Below, piece by piece: positions 29,749-39,121 of a DNA stretch of 64,000 nt. Position 1 is the stretch's first letter, and every line of letters begins with the position of its first letter. A program made the position numbers and the translations under genes. Under the pieces are notes generated by a model. It saw only the letters and a program-made list of their open reading frames with translations. It was not told the DNA's origin and made no database searches. The stretch comes from Pseudorhodoferax sp. Leaf274 (GTDB lineage Bacteria; Pseudomonadota; Gammaproteobacteria; Burkholderiales; Burkholderiaceae_C), in the NCBI RefSeq assembly GCF_001422445.1, contig NZ_LMNA01000005.1, positions 124,001 to 188,000 of the forward strand, read 5' to 3'.

Positions 29749-29901
29749 GGGCCTCTCCTGCCTTGTGTTGGCGCGATGGTACCGCTCGTCCGGCGGCCGG
29801 GCGCGCCCCGCCCGGCGCCAATGTTTCCGCATGTACGATGCCCCGCGAACGCCGGCCCTGGCCGGCTCCCGGCGCCGCCGCACATCGAAGGAAGCCTGCC
29901 G

Positions 29902-31125
29902 ATGGACCTGACCCCGGCCGACAAACCCACCGTCCTCGTGGTCGACGACACGGCGGACAACCTCACGCTGATGGCGGCGCTGCTGCGCGACACCTGCCGC
30001 GTCAAGGTCGTGAACCACGGTGCCAAGGCGCTGGTCACGGCGGCCAATGCACCGCCCGACCTGATCCTGCTCGACATCATGATGCCGGAGATCGACGGCT
30101 ACGAGGTCTGCCGCCGGCTGAAGGCCGATCCCGCGCTGTCGCACATCCCGGTGATCTTCCTGACCGCCATGACGGACGAGCACTCCGAGGAGAAGGGTTT
30201 CGAACTCGGCGCGGTCGACTACATCACCAAGCCACTGAGCCCGCCCATCCTGTTGGCGCGCGTGCACAACCACATCGCCCTGTCCACGCGCACACGCATG
30301 TTGCGCTCGCTGTCGGAAAAGCTGTCGCGCTACCTTTCGCCGCAGATCTACAAGTCGATCTTCGAGGGCGCGAAGGATGTGTCGATCTCGGCCGTTCGCA
30401 AGAAGCTCACGATCTTCTTCTCCGACATCAAGGACTTCACGCGCAATGCCGAGCGCATGCAGCCCGAGGACCTCACCTACTTCCTGAACAACTACTTCTC
30501 GGAGATGTCGAAGATCGCGCTCGACCACGGCGCGACCATCGACAAGTTCATCGGCGACGCCATCGTGATCTTCTTCGGCGATCCGGAGACCCGCGGCGTG
30601 GAGGAAGACGCGCGCCAGTGCGTGCGCATGGCGGTGGCCATGCAGCGCCGCATGCGCGAGCTGCAGGCGGTCTGGCGCGACAAGGGCTACCGCCAGCCGT
30701 TCCAGGTGCGCATCGGCATCAACACAGGGTTCTGCCATGTCGGCAACTTCGGCAGCGAGCAGCGCATGGACTACACGGTGATCGGCAGCGAGGTCAACAT
30801 CGCCGCACGGCTGGAGCAGAACGGCACGCCCGACGGCGTGGTGATGTCGTACGAGACCTATGCGCTGGTCAAGGGCGAGTTCGAGGCAGAGGAACGCGAG
30901 CCGCTGGCCGCCAAGGGCGTCTCGCGCGATGTGCGCTGCTTCGCGCTGCAGGGCATCCATCCCGACGAGCCCGGCCAGCACGCCGGCATCCACCAGAACT
31001 ACGCCGGCCTGCAGCTCACGCTCGACCCGAACCGGCTGACCGACGAGACGCGCGCCCGCGCCCGGCAAGACCTGGCCACCGCACTGGCCGCGCTGGAGGC
31101 GCTCGACGCGGCGCCGCCCGCCTGA
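29902..31125 (+). CDS. Response regulator fused to class III adenylate cyclase
   Basis: This is a 407-residue cytosolic protein predicted to make cAMP under phosphorelay control. The start at 29902 follows GAAGGAAG. The receiver domain (1-125) has the acidic pair Asp15-Asp16, phospho-acceptor Asp58 (LILLDIMMPEIDGYE), Thr88 and Lys110. A helical linker (125-165, MLRSLSEKLSRYLSPQIYKS) leads to the cyclase homology domain (166-345). There the metal-binding residues are Asp175 (FFSDIKDF) and Asp219 (DKFIGDAI). Lys215 and Asp290 (MDYTVIG) are the adenine-selecting pair, and Asn299 and Arg303 (NIAARLE) stabilise the transition state. All key residues are present, so the product should be cAMP rather than cGMP. 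No partner histidine kinase lies next to it. It converges on dcd 4 bp away. Confidence 0.9.
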   Translation: MDLTPADKPTVLVVDDTADNLTLMAALLRDTCRVKVVNHGAKALVTAANAPPDLILLDIMMPEIDGYEVCRRLKADPALSHIPVIFLTAMTDEHSEEKGFELGAVDYITKPLSPPILLARVHNHIALSTRTRMLRSLSEKLSRYLSPQIYKSIFEGAKDVSISAVRKKLTIFFSDIKDFTRNAERMQPEDLTYFLNNYFSEMSKIALDHGATIDKFIGDAIVIFFGDPETRGVEEDARQCVRMAVAMQRRMRELQAVWRDKGYRQPFQVRIGINTGFCHVGNFGSEQRMDYTVIGSEVNIAARLEQNGTPDGVVMSYETYALVKGEFEAEEREPLAAKGVSRDVRCFALQGIHPDEPGQHAGIHQNYAGLQLTLDPNRLTDETRARARQDLATALAALEALDAAPPA

Positions 31126-31129
31126 AGCA

Positions 31130-31696
<567 letters not shown>

Positions 31697-31754
31697 GGGT
31701 GAAGGCTCTTTCTGAAACGGGCGGCGATTGTAGGGGCCGCCCTGGCCACCGGTT

Positions 31755-32921
31755 TCAGCGGGGCAGGCCGCCGGCCACGCCCTCGGCAAGCCAGTCCATC
31801 GCCAGGATCTGCGGATCGGCCAGCGTGCGGCCGGCCTCCAGCACCACCCGGCCACCGTTGTCGCGCAGCGCCTTGGCGGCGTGGAAGGGATGCAAGCGCC
31901 CGGCAGCGATGTCCTGCTGGCGCGCCTGGACCTCGTCCTGCACGGGCTTGGGCACGCGCGAGCCGAAGTCGCCCACGCGGATCATGCCCTCGCGCACGCC
32001 GCCCCAGACGCTGCCGCTCTTCCAGCTGCCATCCAGCACGGCGCGCGCGCGCCGCGTGTAGTAGTCGCCCCACTCGTGGCGCACCGACACCAGCTGCGCA
32101 TCGGGGCCGAGCTTGCGCATGTCCGAGTGGTAGGCGATGGCGAACTTGCCGCGTTCCTGCGCGGCCGTCATGACAGCGCCCGAGCCGGTGTGGAAGGCCA
32201 TCACGTCGGCGTCCTGGTTCATCAGCGTCATGGCCGCATCGCGCTCGCGCGGCGGATCGAACCAGGCCTGCAGCCACACCAGCTTGACGCCCGCCTGCGG
32301 CGCCACCGAGCGCAGGCCCAGCGTGAACGCGTTGATGCCCTGCAGCACTTCGGGAATCGGAAAGCCGGCCACGTAGCCGGCCGTGCCGGTCCTGGTCATG
32401 CGTCCGGCCGCCACGCCGGCCAGGTAGCGGCCTTCGTAATAGCGCGCATTGGCCGTGGCCACGTTGGGCGCCGTCTTGTAGCCCGTGATGGACTCGAAGC
32501 GCACCTCGGGAAAGTCGCGCGCCACGCGCAGCGTGGGCTCCATGTAGCCGAAGCTCGGCGTGAAGACCAGGCCGCAGCCTTGCTGCGCGAGCTCGCGGAT
32601 CACGCGCTCGGCATCCGGACCTTCGGCCACGTTCTCGACGTAGCGCGTCTGCACCTGGCCGCCCAGCGCGGCCTGCACTGCCTTGCGGCCCTCCTCGTGC
32701 TGGCGCACCCAGCCGGCATCGGTGAGCGGCGCCACGTAGACGAAGCCGATCTTGAGCGGCTCGCGCGCCGCCGCGAGACCTGGCAGGCACACGGTGGCCA
32801 TGGTGGCCAGCAGGTGCCGGCGCGACAGCGCGGGAGAAAGGGGTTGTGCCGTGCAGCGGTCGGCAGAAATGAAAGCGCGGCCGGAGCCGCTGCTGCGTAT
32901 TTTAGAAGTGACGCTCTTCAT
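31755..32921 (-). CDS. Orphan BMP-family (PnrA-like) ABC substrate-binding protein
   Basis: This is a periplasmic binding protein of the basic membrane protein family, whose members bind purine nucleosides. It has 388 residues from [14 protein letters not shown] at 32921. An unusually long N-terminal region precedes a Tat-like signal ([20 protein letters not shown], about residues 33-52). Family segments: [54 protein letters not shown] and [20 protein letters not shown]. It is clearly paralogous to the protein at 40632-41783. No permease or ATPase genes are next to it, so it probably shares the importer at 41.8-45.3 kb or works in another way. Confidence 0.88.
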   Translation of the reverse strand: MKSVTSKIRSSGSGRAFISADRCTAQPLSPALSRRHLLATMATVCLPGLAAAREPLKIGFVYVAPLTDAGWVRQHEEGRKAVQAALGGQVQTRYVENVAEGPDAERVIRELAQQGCGLVFTPSFGYMEPTLRVARDFPEVRFESITGYKTAPNVATANARYYEGRYLAGVAAGRMTRTGTAGYVAGFPIPEVLQGINAFTLGLRSVAPQAGVKLVWLQAWFDPPRERDAAMTLMNQDADVMAFHTGSGAVMTAAQERGKFAIAYHSDMRKLGPDAQLVSVRHEWGDYYTRRARAVLDGSWKSGSVWGGVREGMIRVGDFGSRVPKPVQDEVQARQQDIAAGRLHPFHAAKALRDNGGRVVLEAGRTLADPQILAMDWLAEGVAGGLPR

Positions 32922-33034
32922 GGGATGTCCGAAAGGGACTCGGAAAGGGGCGCTTATTGTCCACCATGCGCGGCGCCCGCCTCCCGCACGCAAGCGCCGG
33001 CGATGGGCGCGCCCGGTTCACCCCTGGTCGCCCC

Positions 33035-33235
33035 CTACGCGCCGTCCTGGCAGGCGCCGGCCACGGCCTGCAGCCCCCCCTCGACCACCGGGCCAGGCGA
33101 CAGCCCTCGCCACACCAGGCCCACGTCCCCTGAATCGCGCACCAAGCTCAGCGGCAGCGCGATCAGCGCACCCTGCTCTTGCAGGCTCTGCCCGACCACG
33201 CCCGAGTGCAGTGCCAGGACGTCCGAGGCGTGTCC
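33035..33235 (-). pseudogene. 3' remnant of a LysR-type regulator gene
   Basis: About 65 codons on the minus strand, ending at a TAG (33037-33035), read like the C-terminal end of a LysR substrate-binding domain. The segment SDVLALHSGVVGQSLQEQGA is followed by LIALPLSLVRDSGDVGLVWR, matching the usual pattern of a surface helix, then Leu-Pro-rich and VGLxWR segments. The frame upstream of about 33235 no longer resembles LysR and instead is antisense to another gene remnant. The DNA-binding half is missing. The family match is by eye. Confidence 0.5.
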
Positions 33236-33367
33236 GAAGGGACCTTCGTCGGCACCCGCGCCAGCGACGGCCAACACGGGGAGGTCGATGGCTGCAACTT
33301 GTTCACCGTCCATGGCGACAAGGTCCGCGCGAAGGACTCCTGGCGCAAGCTGCGCAGCGGAGCCGGC
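33236..33367 (+). pseudogene. 3' remnant of a SnoaL/NTF2-like gene
   Basis: About 44 codons on the plus strand read as the last strands of an NTF2-like fold: GTFVGTRASDGQ, then GEVDGCNLFTVHGDKVRAKD and SWRKLR. The 5' two thirds are absent. Upstream of 33236 the same frame runs antisense through the LysR remnant. No stop follows, so the remnant is in frame with the XRE gene downstream. With the LysR remnant it forms the interval 32922-33418, which otherwise holds no intact gene. Confidence 0.4.
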
Positions 33368-33400
33368 GGACAAAAGGCACTTGCCAGACCATCCAACATC

Positions 33401-33413
33401 ATGGAATATCCAT
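33401..33413. promoter_or_regulatory. Palindrome just upstream of the XRE regulator
   Basis: ATGGA-ATA-TCCAT is a perfect inverted repeat ending 5 bp before the ATG at 33419 and covering an earlier in-frame ATG (33401). A TTGCCA box at 33381-33386 stands 17 bp before GAATAT (33404-33409), so a weak promoter would overlap the palindrome. This is where an autorepressing XRE protein would be expected to bind. Both the promoter and the operator are inferred. Confidence 0.35.
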
Positions 33414-33418
33414 CCACC

Positions 33419-34018
33419 ATGACGGAAGAATCCCATGCACCGCTGAACGCGCGCATCGCCGCCCAGGTGCGCCAGCTGCGCGCTGCGCGCGGCCTGTCGC
33501 TGGACGCGCTCGCCAGCCACTGCGGCGTGAGCCGCTCCATGATCTCGCTGATCGAGCGTGGCGAGAGCAGCCCCACGGCCGTGGTGCTGGAGCGCCTGGC
33601 CTCGGGCCTGGGCGTGCCGCTGGCGGCGCTGTTCGATGCAGCGCCCAACGCACCAGCGGAACCCGTCGCACGCCGTGCAGAGCAGCCACTCTGGCGCGAC
33701 CCGGCCACCGGCTATGTGCGCCGCAACGTCTCCCCGGCCGGCGCCTCATCGCCCATCCGCATCGTCGAGGTCGAATTCCCGGCCGGCGCGCAGGTGGCCT
33801 ACGAGACGGGCGCGCGCAGCCCGCGCGTGCACCAGCAGATCTGGGTGCTCGAAGGCCGCATGCAGATCCGCCTGGGCGATACCGTGCACGACCTCGCCAC
33901 CGGCGACTGCCTGGCCCATGCGCTGGACCGCCCCATCGTCTACAGCAACCCCACGCGCCGGCCGGCGCGCTATGCCGTGGTCCTCGTCAGCGAGGGTACG
34001 GCATCGGCCGGGAGATGA
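33419..34018 (+). CDS. XRE-family regulator with C-terminal cupin domain
   Basis: This is a 199-residue transcription factor. The helix-turn-helix spans about residues 14-68 (QVRQLRAARGLSLDALASHC, then SRSMISLIERGESSPTAVVL). The cupin sensor domain spans about 110-195 (SPRVHQQIWVLEGRMQIRLG and DTVHDLATGDCLAHALDRPI). The start is uncertain: ATG 33401 adds MEYPST but lies inside a palindrome, so 33419 (MTEESHAPLN) is preferred. Neither start has a good Shine-Dalgarno. The stop TGA is 1 nt before the GNAT start, so the pair is one transcription unit. XRE-cupin regulators often control an adjacent small-molecule enzyme or acetyltransferase. Confidence 0.88.
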   Translation: MTEESHAPLNARIAAQVRQLRAARGLSLDALASHCGVSRSMISLIERGESSPTAVVLERLASGLGVPLAALFDAAPNAPAEPVARRAEQPLWRDPATGYVRRNVSPAGASSPIRIVEVEFPAGAQVAYETGARSPRVHQQIWVLEGRMQIRLGDTVHDLATGDCLAHALDRPIVYSNPTRRPARYAVVLVSEGTASAGR

Positions 34019-34019
34019 G

Positions 34020-34547
34020 ATGACCCCCCCTGCATTCCAGATCCACCGCCTGCAGCAGATCGACGCCGACCAGCGCCACGCACTGGCCGATCTGTTGATC
34101 GACTGCGTCGAGGGCGGTGCCTCCGTCAGCTTCATGCATCCGCTGGCGCCGGAGCGCGCCCACGCGTTCTGGCGCAGCGTGGCCGAAGGCGTGGCGCGCG
34201 GCGAACGCGCGCTGCTCGTGGCCGAGGATGCGCAGGGCATCGCCGGCACCGTGCAACTGGTGCTGGCCCAGCCCGAGAACCAGCCGCACCGCGCCGACCT
34301 GGCCAAGATGCTGGTGCACCGGCGCGCACGCCGGCTCGGCATGGGCGAGGCCCTCATGCGCGCGGCCGAAGCCGTGGCTCTGGACTGCGGGAAGACGCTG
34401 CTGGTGCTCGACACGGTGGACGGCTCCGATGCCGAGCGGCTGTACCGCCGGCTCGGCTGGCAGTCCTGCGGCGTGATCCCGGGCTACGCGCTGTGGCCGC
34501 AGGGCGGCCTGTGCGCCACGCACTACTTTTATCGGACGCTGCCGTGA
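34020..34547 (+). CDS. GNAT-family N-acetyltransferase
   Basis: This 175-residue protein is predicted to transfer acetyl from acetyl-CoA to a small amine or a protein. Motif A, the acetyl-CoA pyrophosphate loop, is visible in DLAKMLVHRRARRLGMGEAL (about residues 95-114), followed by LLVLDTVDGSDAERLYRRLG and the C-terminal GVIPGYALWPQGGLCATHYF. The order FMHPLAPERAHAFWRSVAEG near the N-terminus is common in single-domain GNATs related to toxin or antibiotic acetyltransferases. The substrate is unknown. It is coupled to the XRE-cupin gene and converges on the helicase gene with a 7-bp gap. Confidence 0.88.
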   Translation: MTPPAFQIHRLQQIDADQRHALADLLIDCVEGGASVSFMHPLAPERAHAFWRSVAEGVARGERALLVAEDAQGIAGTVQLVLAQPENQPHRADLAKMLVHRRARRLGMGEALMRAAEAVALDCGKTLLVLDTVDGSDAERLYRRLGWQSCGVIPGYALWPQGGLCATHYFYRTLP

Positions 34548-34554
34548 GGCCCAC

Positions 34555-37500
34555 TCAACCGATCGGCCGCAGCAGCTCGGCCACATCGTCCTCGCTGAAC
34601 AGCGGCGCATCCCGCTGGGCCGCGCCGTGCAGCAGGCCCTGCGCCAGCGCCGCCTTGCGCGCCTGAAGTGCCAGGATGCGCTCCTCGATGGTGCCCTCGG
34701 CCACCAGCTTGTAGACCATCACCTGGCGCTGCTGGCCGATGCGGTGCGCGCGCGCCGTGGCCTGCTCCTCGACGGCCGGGTTCCACCAGGGGTCGTAGTG
34801 GATCACGGTGTCGGCCTGGGGCAGGTTCAGGCCGGTGCCGCCGGCCTTCAGGCTGATCAGGAACAACGGGACGGCGCCGCTCGTGAAGCGCTCGATCACC
34901 GCGTCGCGCTGCTGGGTCTGGCCGGTCAGCGTGGCGAACGGGATCTTGCGCTCGCGCAGCGCGGCCTCGATCAGCGCCAGCATGCCCGTGAACTGCGAGA
35001 ACAGCAGCACGCGCCGACCTTCGTCCAGCAGCTCGGGCAGCATCTCCATGAGCAGGTCGAGCTTGGCCGAGCCGGCCGCCCGGGTCACCCCCGGCGTGGC
35101 CTTGACCAGCCGCGGATCGCAGCAGACCTGGCGCAGCTTGAGCAGCGCGTCCAGCACCTGGATCTGCGAACGCGCCAGGCCCTTGTCCGCCAGCGCCGCG
35201 CGCACGGATTTCTCGGTCGCCAGCCGGATGGTCTCGTACAGGTCGGCCTGGGCACCTTCCAGCGTCACGGGCGAGATGCTCTCGCTGCGCGCGGGCAGTT
35301 CGGTGGCCACGGCGGCCTTGGTCCGGTGCAGCATGAAGGGCGTGATGCGCCGGCGCAGCAACGCCAGCTGCTGCGTGTCCGCATGCTTCTCGATGGGCTG
35401 GCGGAACACCTCGCGAAAGCGCGCCTGGCTGCCCAGGAAGCCCGGCATCAGGAAGTGGAACAGGCTCCAGAGTTCGCCCAGGTGGTTCTCCATCGGCGTG
35501 CCGGAGAGGCACAGGCGCTGGCGCGCCTGCAGCGAGGCCGCCACCTGCGCGGCCTGGGTGCTGGCGTTCTTGATGTGCTGGGCCTCGTCCAGCACCACCA
35601 GGTGCCAGCGCTGGCCCAGCCAGCGTTCGCGGTCGCGCTGCAGCAGCGAGTACGGCGCGACCACGAGGTCGCAGCCGGAAAAATCGGCCTTGTGCCGGTC
35701 GGCGCCATGCCACACGCGCGTGCGCAATGCAGGCGCGAAGCGCTCGGCCTCGCGGCGCCAGTTGCCCAGCACGCTGACGGGCGCCAGCACCAGGCTGGGC
35801 CGGTCCAGCCGGCCGTCCTCGTGCTCGCGCAGCAGATGGGCCAGGGTCTGCAGCGTCTTGCCCAGGCCCATGTCGTCGGCCAGCAGGCCGGAGAGGCCGG
35901 CCCGGCGCAGGAACTGCAGCCAGTTCAGGCCCTGCTGCTGGTAGGGCCGCAGCTGCGCGTTCAGGCCCGCGGGCGGCGCCACGGCCGGCGGCGCGCCGCT
36001 GACAAGTTCGCGCAGCAGCTGGCGCAGGCTTTCGGCGCCATCCCAGACCGCGCCCTCGCCCAGCAGCACGCCCATGCGCAGGGCCTCCAGGCGCGACAGC
36101 CGCAGCGCATCCGCCTCCAGATCGCGTTCGGGGCGCTCGCCCACGAGGTCGATCAGCGCCTGCAGCCAGGGCTGCAGCGGCGCCGAGGGCAGGCGCAGCC
36201 AGCGGCCATCGAGCTGCTCGCGCCACAGCCAGGGCGGCATCTGCGGGCCGTCTGGCGTGTGGCGCACCTGCCGCAGCAGCGCCGGCAACCAGGGCAGCAC
36301 GTTGTGGCGCGCACCGTCGATGGCGATGCCCAGCGAGAGGTCGAACCAGGCCACCTCGGTGCCGGCCCGCAGGGCGTCCTCGAGCACGGCGTCGTCGTGG
36401 CCGGCCGGCCGCGACGCCACCTGCACCAGCAGCGCGTCGGCCTGCTGCACGAAGCCGGCCAGGTCCGCATCGGCCTGCACGTCGAAGCCCGCGGCGCGCA
36501 GCGGCGCCCAATCGTCCATCGCCCAGTCCAGCCAGACCATGCTGGCGGCCGGCAGGTGGAAGCGCGATACCGCGTCGCCCACCAGGCCCAGGGCCTGCAG
36601 GCGCGCCTCGGCCCCGCGCTCGGCCGCCACATCGCGGGTCAACACCACGCGGCGGCCGGCGTGCGCGACGAGCACCTGGGCCTGCGGCACGAACCAGTGG
36701 CCGCGCAGGCCGGCGTAGTCGAAGTCCAGCGTGGCGCGCAGCAGGCCGCGCTGCGCACGTTCGGCGGCCGGCACGCGCGCCAGCCGCAGGCAGGGCACGG
36801 GCGGCACCTGCGGCCAGCGCGCGGGCGGCGCCACCACGGGCGGCAGCGGCAGGCCGGCCAGGCGTTCGAGCAGGCGGCTGTGCTCTTCGCCGAAGGCCGA
36901 TTGCGGCAGCGGTGGCGCGGCCAGCAGCAGGCGCAGCTGAGCCGCGTCCAGGCCGGGAGACTCCACCGGGCCGCAAGCGCGGTTCTCGAGGTCCAGGTAC
37001 AGCGGCACCTGGGCGCCGTACACGGCCGTGCGCGGCGCAGGCCGGTCCCCGGGCGCCTGCGGGTCGGCACCCTGCTCCGGCACGCCCGCGCGCAGCACCC
37101 ACAGGCTCTCGGCCTCGCGCGGCTGCTTCGTTTCGTGCCATTGCCACAGCAGCTGGCGCGGCGGTCCCCAGCGCAGCGGGGACTCGCCCATCTCGCCGGA
37201 TTCGACCGCCGCGAACAGCCGCCCGGTGCGCGCGGCGGCCTGCACGGCCAGGCTGCCGACCGTGCCATCGACGATGCCGCTGTACGTGGGCCCGTAGCCG
37301 TAGCGCTGCGTGCCCAGCGACTGGATCAGGCGCACGCACTCGCGGTCGTCGTTGGGCTCGGCACCGGCCAGCGCGGGAACGCGTAGGAAGGCGTCATGGC
37401 CGGGCACCTTGGGCTTGGCCCAACCGCCCCGCTTGAGCGCGCGCGAAATCTGCCAGGCCAGTTGCAGGCGTGGCGGCTCGCGCCCATGCGCGGCCCGTGG

Positions 37501-37995
37501 CACGGCGGAGAGCAGGTACAGCGGCACATCGGGGTTGCCGGCCACCACGCGTGCGGATGTGCCCTGGGGCTCCGCGTCGAACAGGTCCAGCCAGGCGTCC
37601 ATCGTCGCCGCCGCACGCGGCACGGCGGGCGCCGGCGGGGCAGCAGGACGCGCAAACACGCTGTCGGGCGTGGCAGAGCGGCGCACGGCGCCCGCGGCAT
37701 AGACGGCCTTGAGCGCCAGCGCCACCGCATGCTTGCAGTCCGTGCCGACGGGGCACGAGCAGCTGGCGTCGAAGCCCACGACGCGGCCTTGCGTGTCCAG
37801 CTCCATCGCGAGGCTGGTCTCGTAGGGCTCGCGTTCGCTGCCGCGCACCACCCCGTCCACGCGCCACAGCTGCGCGCTCTCGGCATGCAACTGGTGCTCG
37901 AGCACACCCTGGTTCAGGTAGACCTGCAGGCCACGCGCGTAGGTGGCCGCGGAGAGATGAGGCGCGATGGACTGGGGATCGATCAGCAATGCCAC
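34555..37995 (-). CDS. SNF2-family DNA/RNA helicase with SWIM zinc finger
   Basis: This is an ATP-dependent DNA translocase of 1146 residues if translation starts at GTG 37995 (VALLIDPQSIAPHL). A longer in-frame ATG at 38067 would overlap the deaminase gene by 65 bp. An N-terminal SWIM motif (CSCPVGTDCKHAVAL, about residues 76-90) could bind zinc and nucleic acid. A long bacterial SNF2 linker domain follows. The motor has Walker A LLADDMGLGKTLQTLA (about 711), the DEAQ box VVLDEAQHIKN (about 803), motif III LSGTPMENHLGELWSLFHFL, and the C-terminal lobe with LLFSQFTGMLALIEAAL, GTGLNLPQADTVIHYDPWWN and ATARAHRIGQ. A role in chromosome remodelling or repair is inferred from the family. Confidence 0.92.
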   Translation of the reverse strand: MALLIDPQSIAPHLSAATYARGLQVYLNQGVLEHQLHAESAQLWRVDGVVRGSEREPYETSLAMELDTQGRVVGFDASCSCPVGTDCKHAVALALKAVYAAGAVRRSATPDSVFARPAAPPAPAVPRAAATMDAWLDLFDAEPQGTSARVVAGNPDVPLYLLSAVPRAAHGREPPRLQLAWQISRALKRGGWAKPKVPGHDAFLRVPALAGAEPNDDRECVRLIQSLGTQRYGYGPTYSGIVDGTVGSLAVQAAARTGRLFAAVESGEMGESPLRWGPPRQLLWQWHETKQPREAESLWVLRAGVPEQGADPQAPGDRPAPRTAVYGAQVPLYLDLENRACGPVESPGLDAAQLRLLLAAPPLPQSAFGEEHSRLLERLAGLPLPPVVAPPARWPQVPPVPCLRLARVPAAERAQRGLLRATLDFDYAGLRGHWFVPQAQVLVAHAGRRVVLTRDVAAERGAEARLQALGLVGDAVSRFHLPAASMVWLDWAMDDWAPLRAAGFDVQADADLAGFVQQADALLVQVASRPAGHDDAVLEDALRAGTEVAWFDLSLGIAIDGARHNVLPWLPALLRQVRHTPDGPQMPPWLWREQLDGRWLRLPSAPLQPWLQALIDLVGERPERDLEADALRLSRLEALRMGVLLGEGAVWDGAESLRQLLRELVSGAPPAVAPPAGLNAQLRPYQQQGLNWLQFLRRAGLSGLLADDMGLGKTLQTLAHLLREHEDGRLDRPSLVLAPVSVLGNWRREAERFAPALRTRVWHGADRHKADFSGCDLVVAPYSLLQRDRERWLGQRWHLVVLDEAQHIKNASTQAAQVAASLQARQRLCLSGTPMENHLGELWSLFHFLMPGFLGSQARFREVFRQPIEKHADTQQLALLRRRITPFMLHRTKAAVATELPARSESISPVTLEGAQADLYETIRLATEKSVRAALADKGLARSQIQVLDALLKLRQVCCDPRLVKATPGVTRAAGSAKLDLLMEMLPELLDEGRRVLLFSQFTGMLALIEAALRERKIPFATLTGQTQQRDAVIERFTSGAVPLFLISLKAGGTGLNLPQADTVIHYDPWWNPAVEEQATARAHRIGQQRQVMVYKLVAEGTIEERILALQARKAALAQGLLHGAAQRDAPLFSEDDVAELLRPIG

Positions 37996-38002
37996 CGGCC
38001 GC

Positions 38003-39061
<1,059 letters not shown>

Positions 39062-39121
39062 CTAAGGCGTAAAGCACGCCACTGTCCTAACATCGCGCCC
39101 TTTTCGCCTCCAGCCTCCCCC

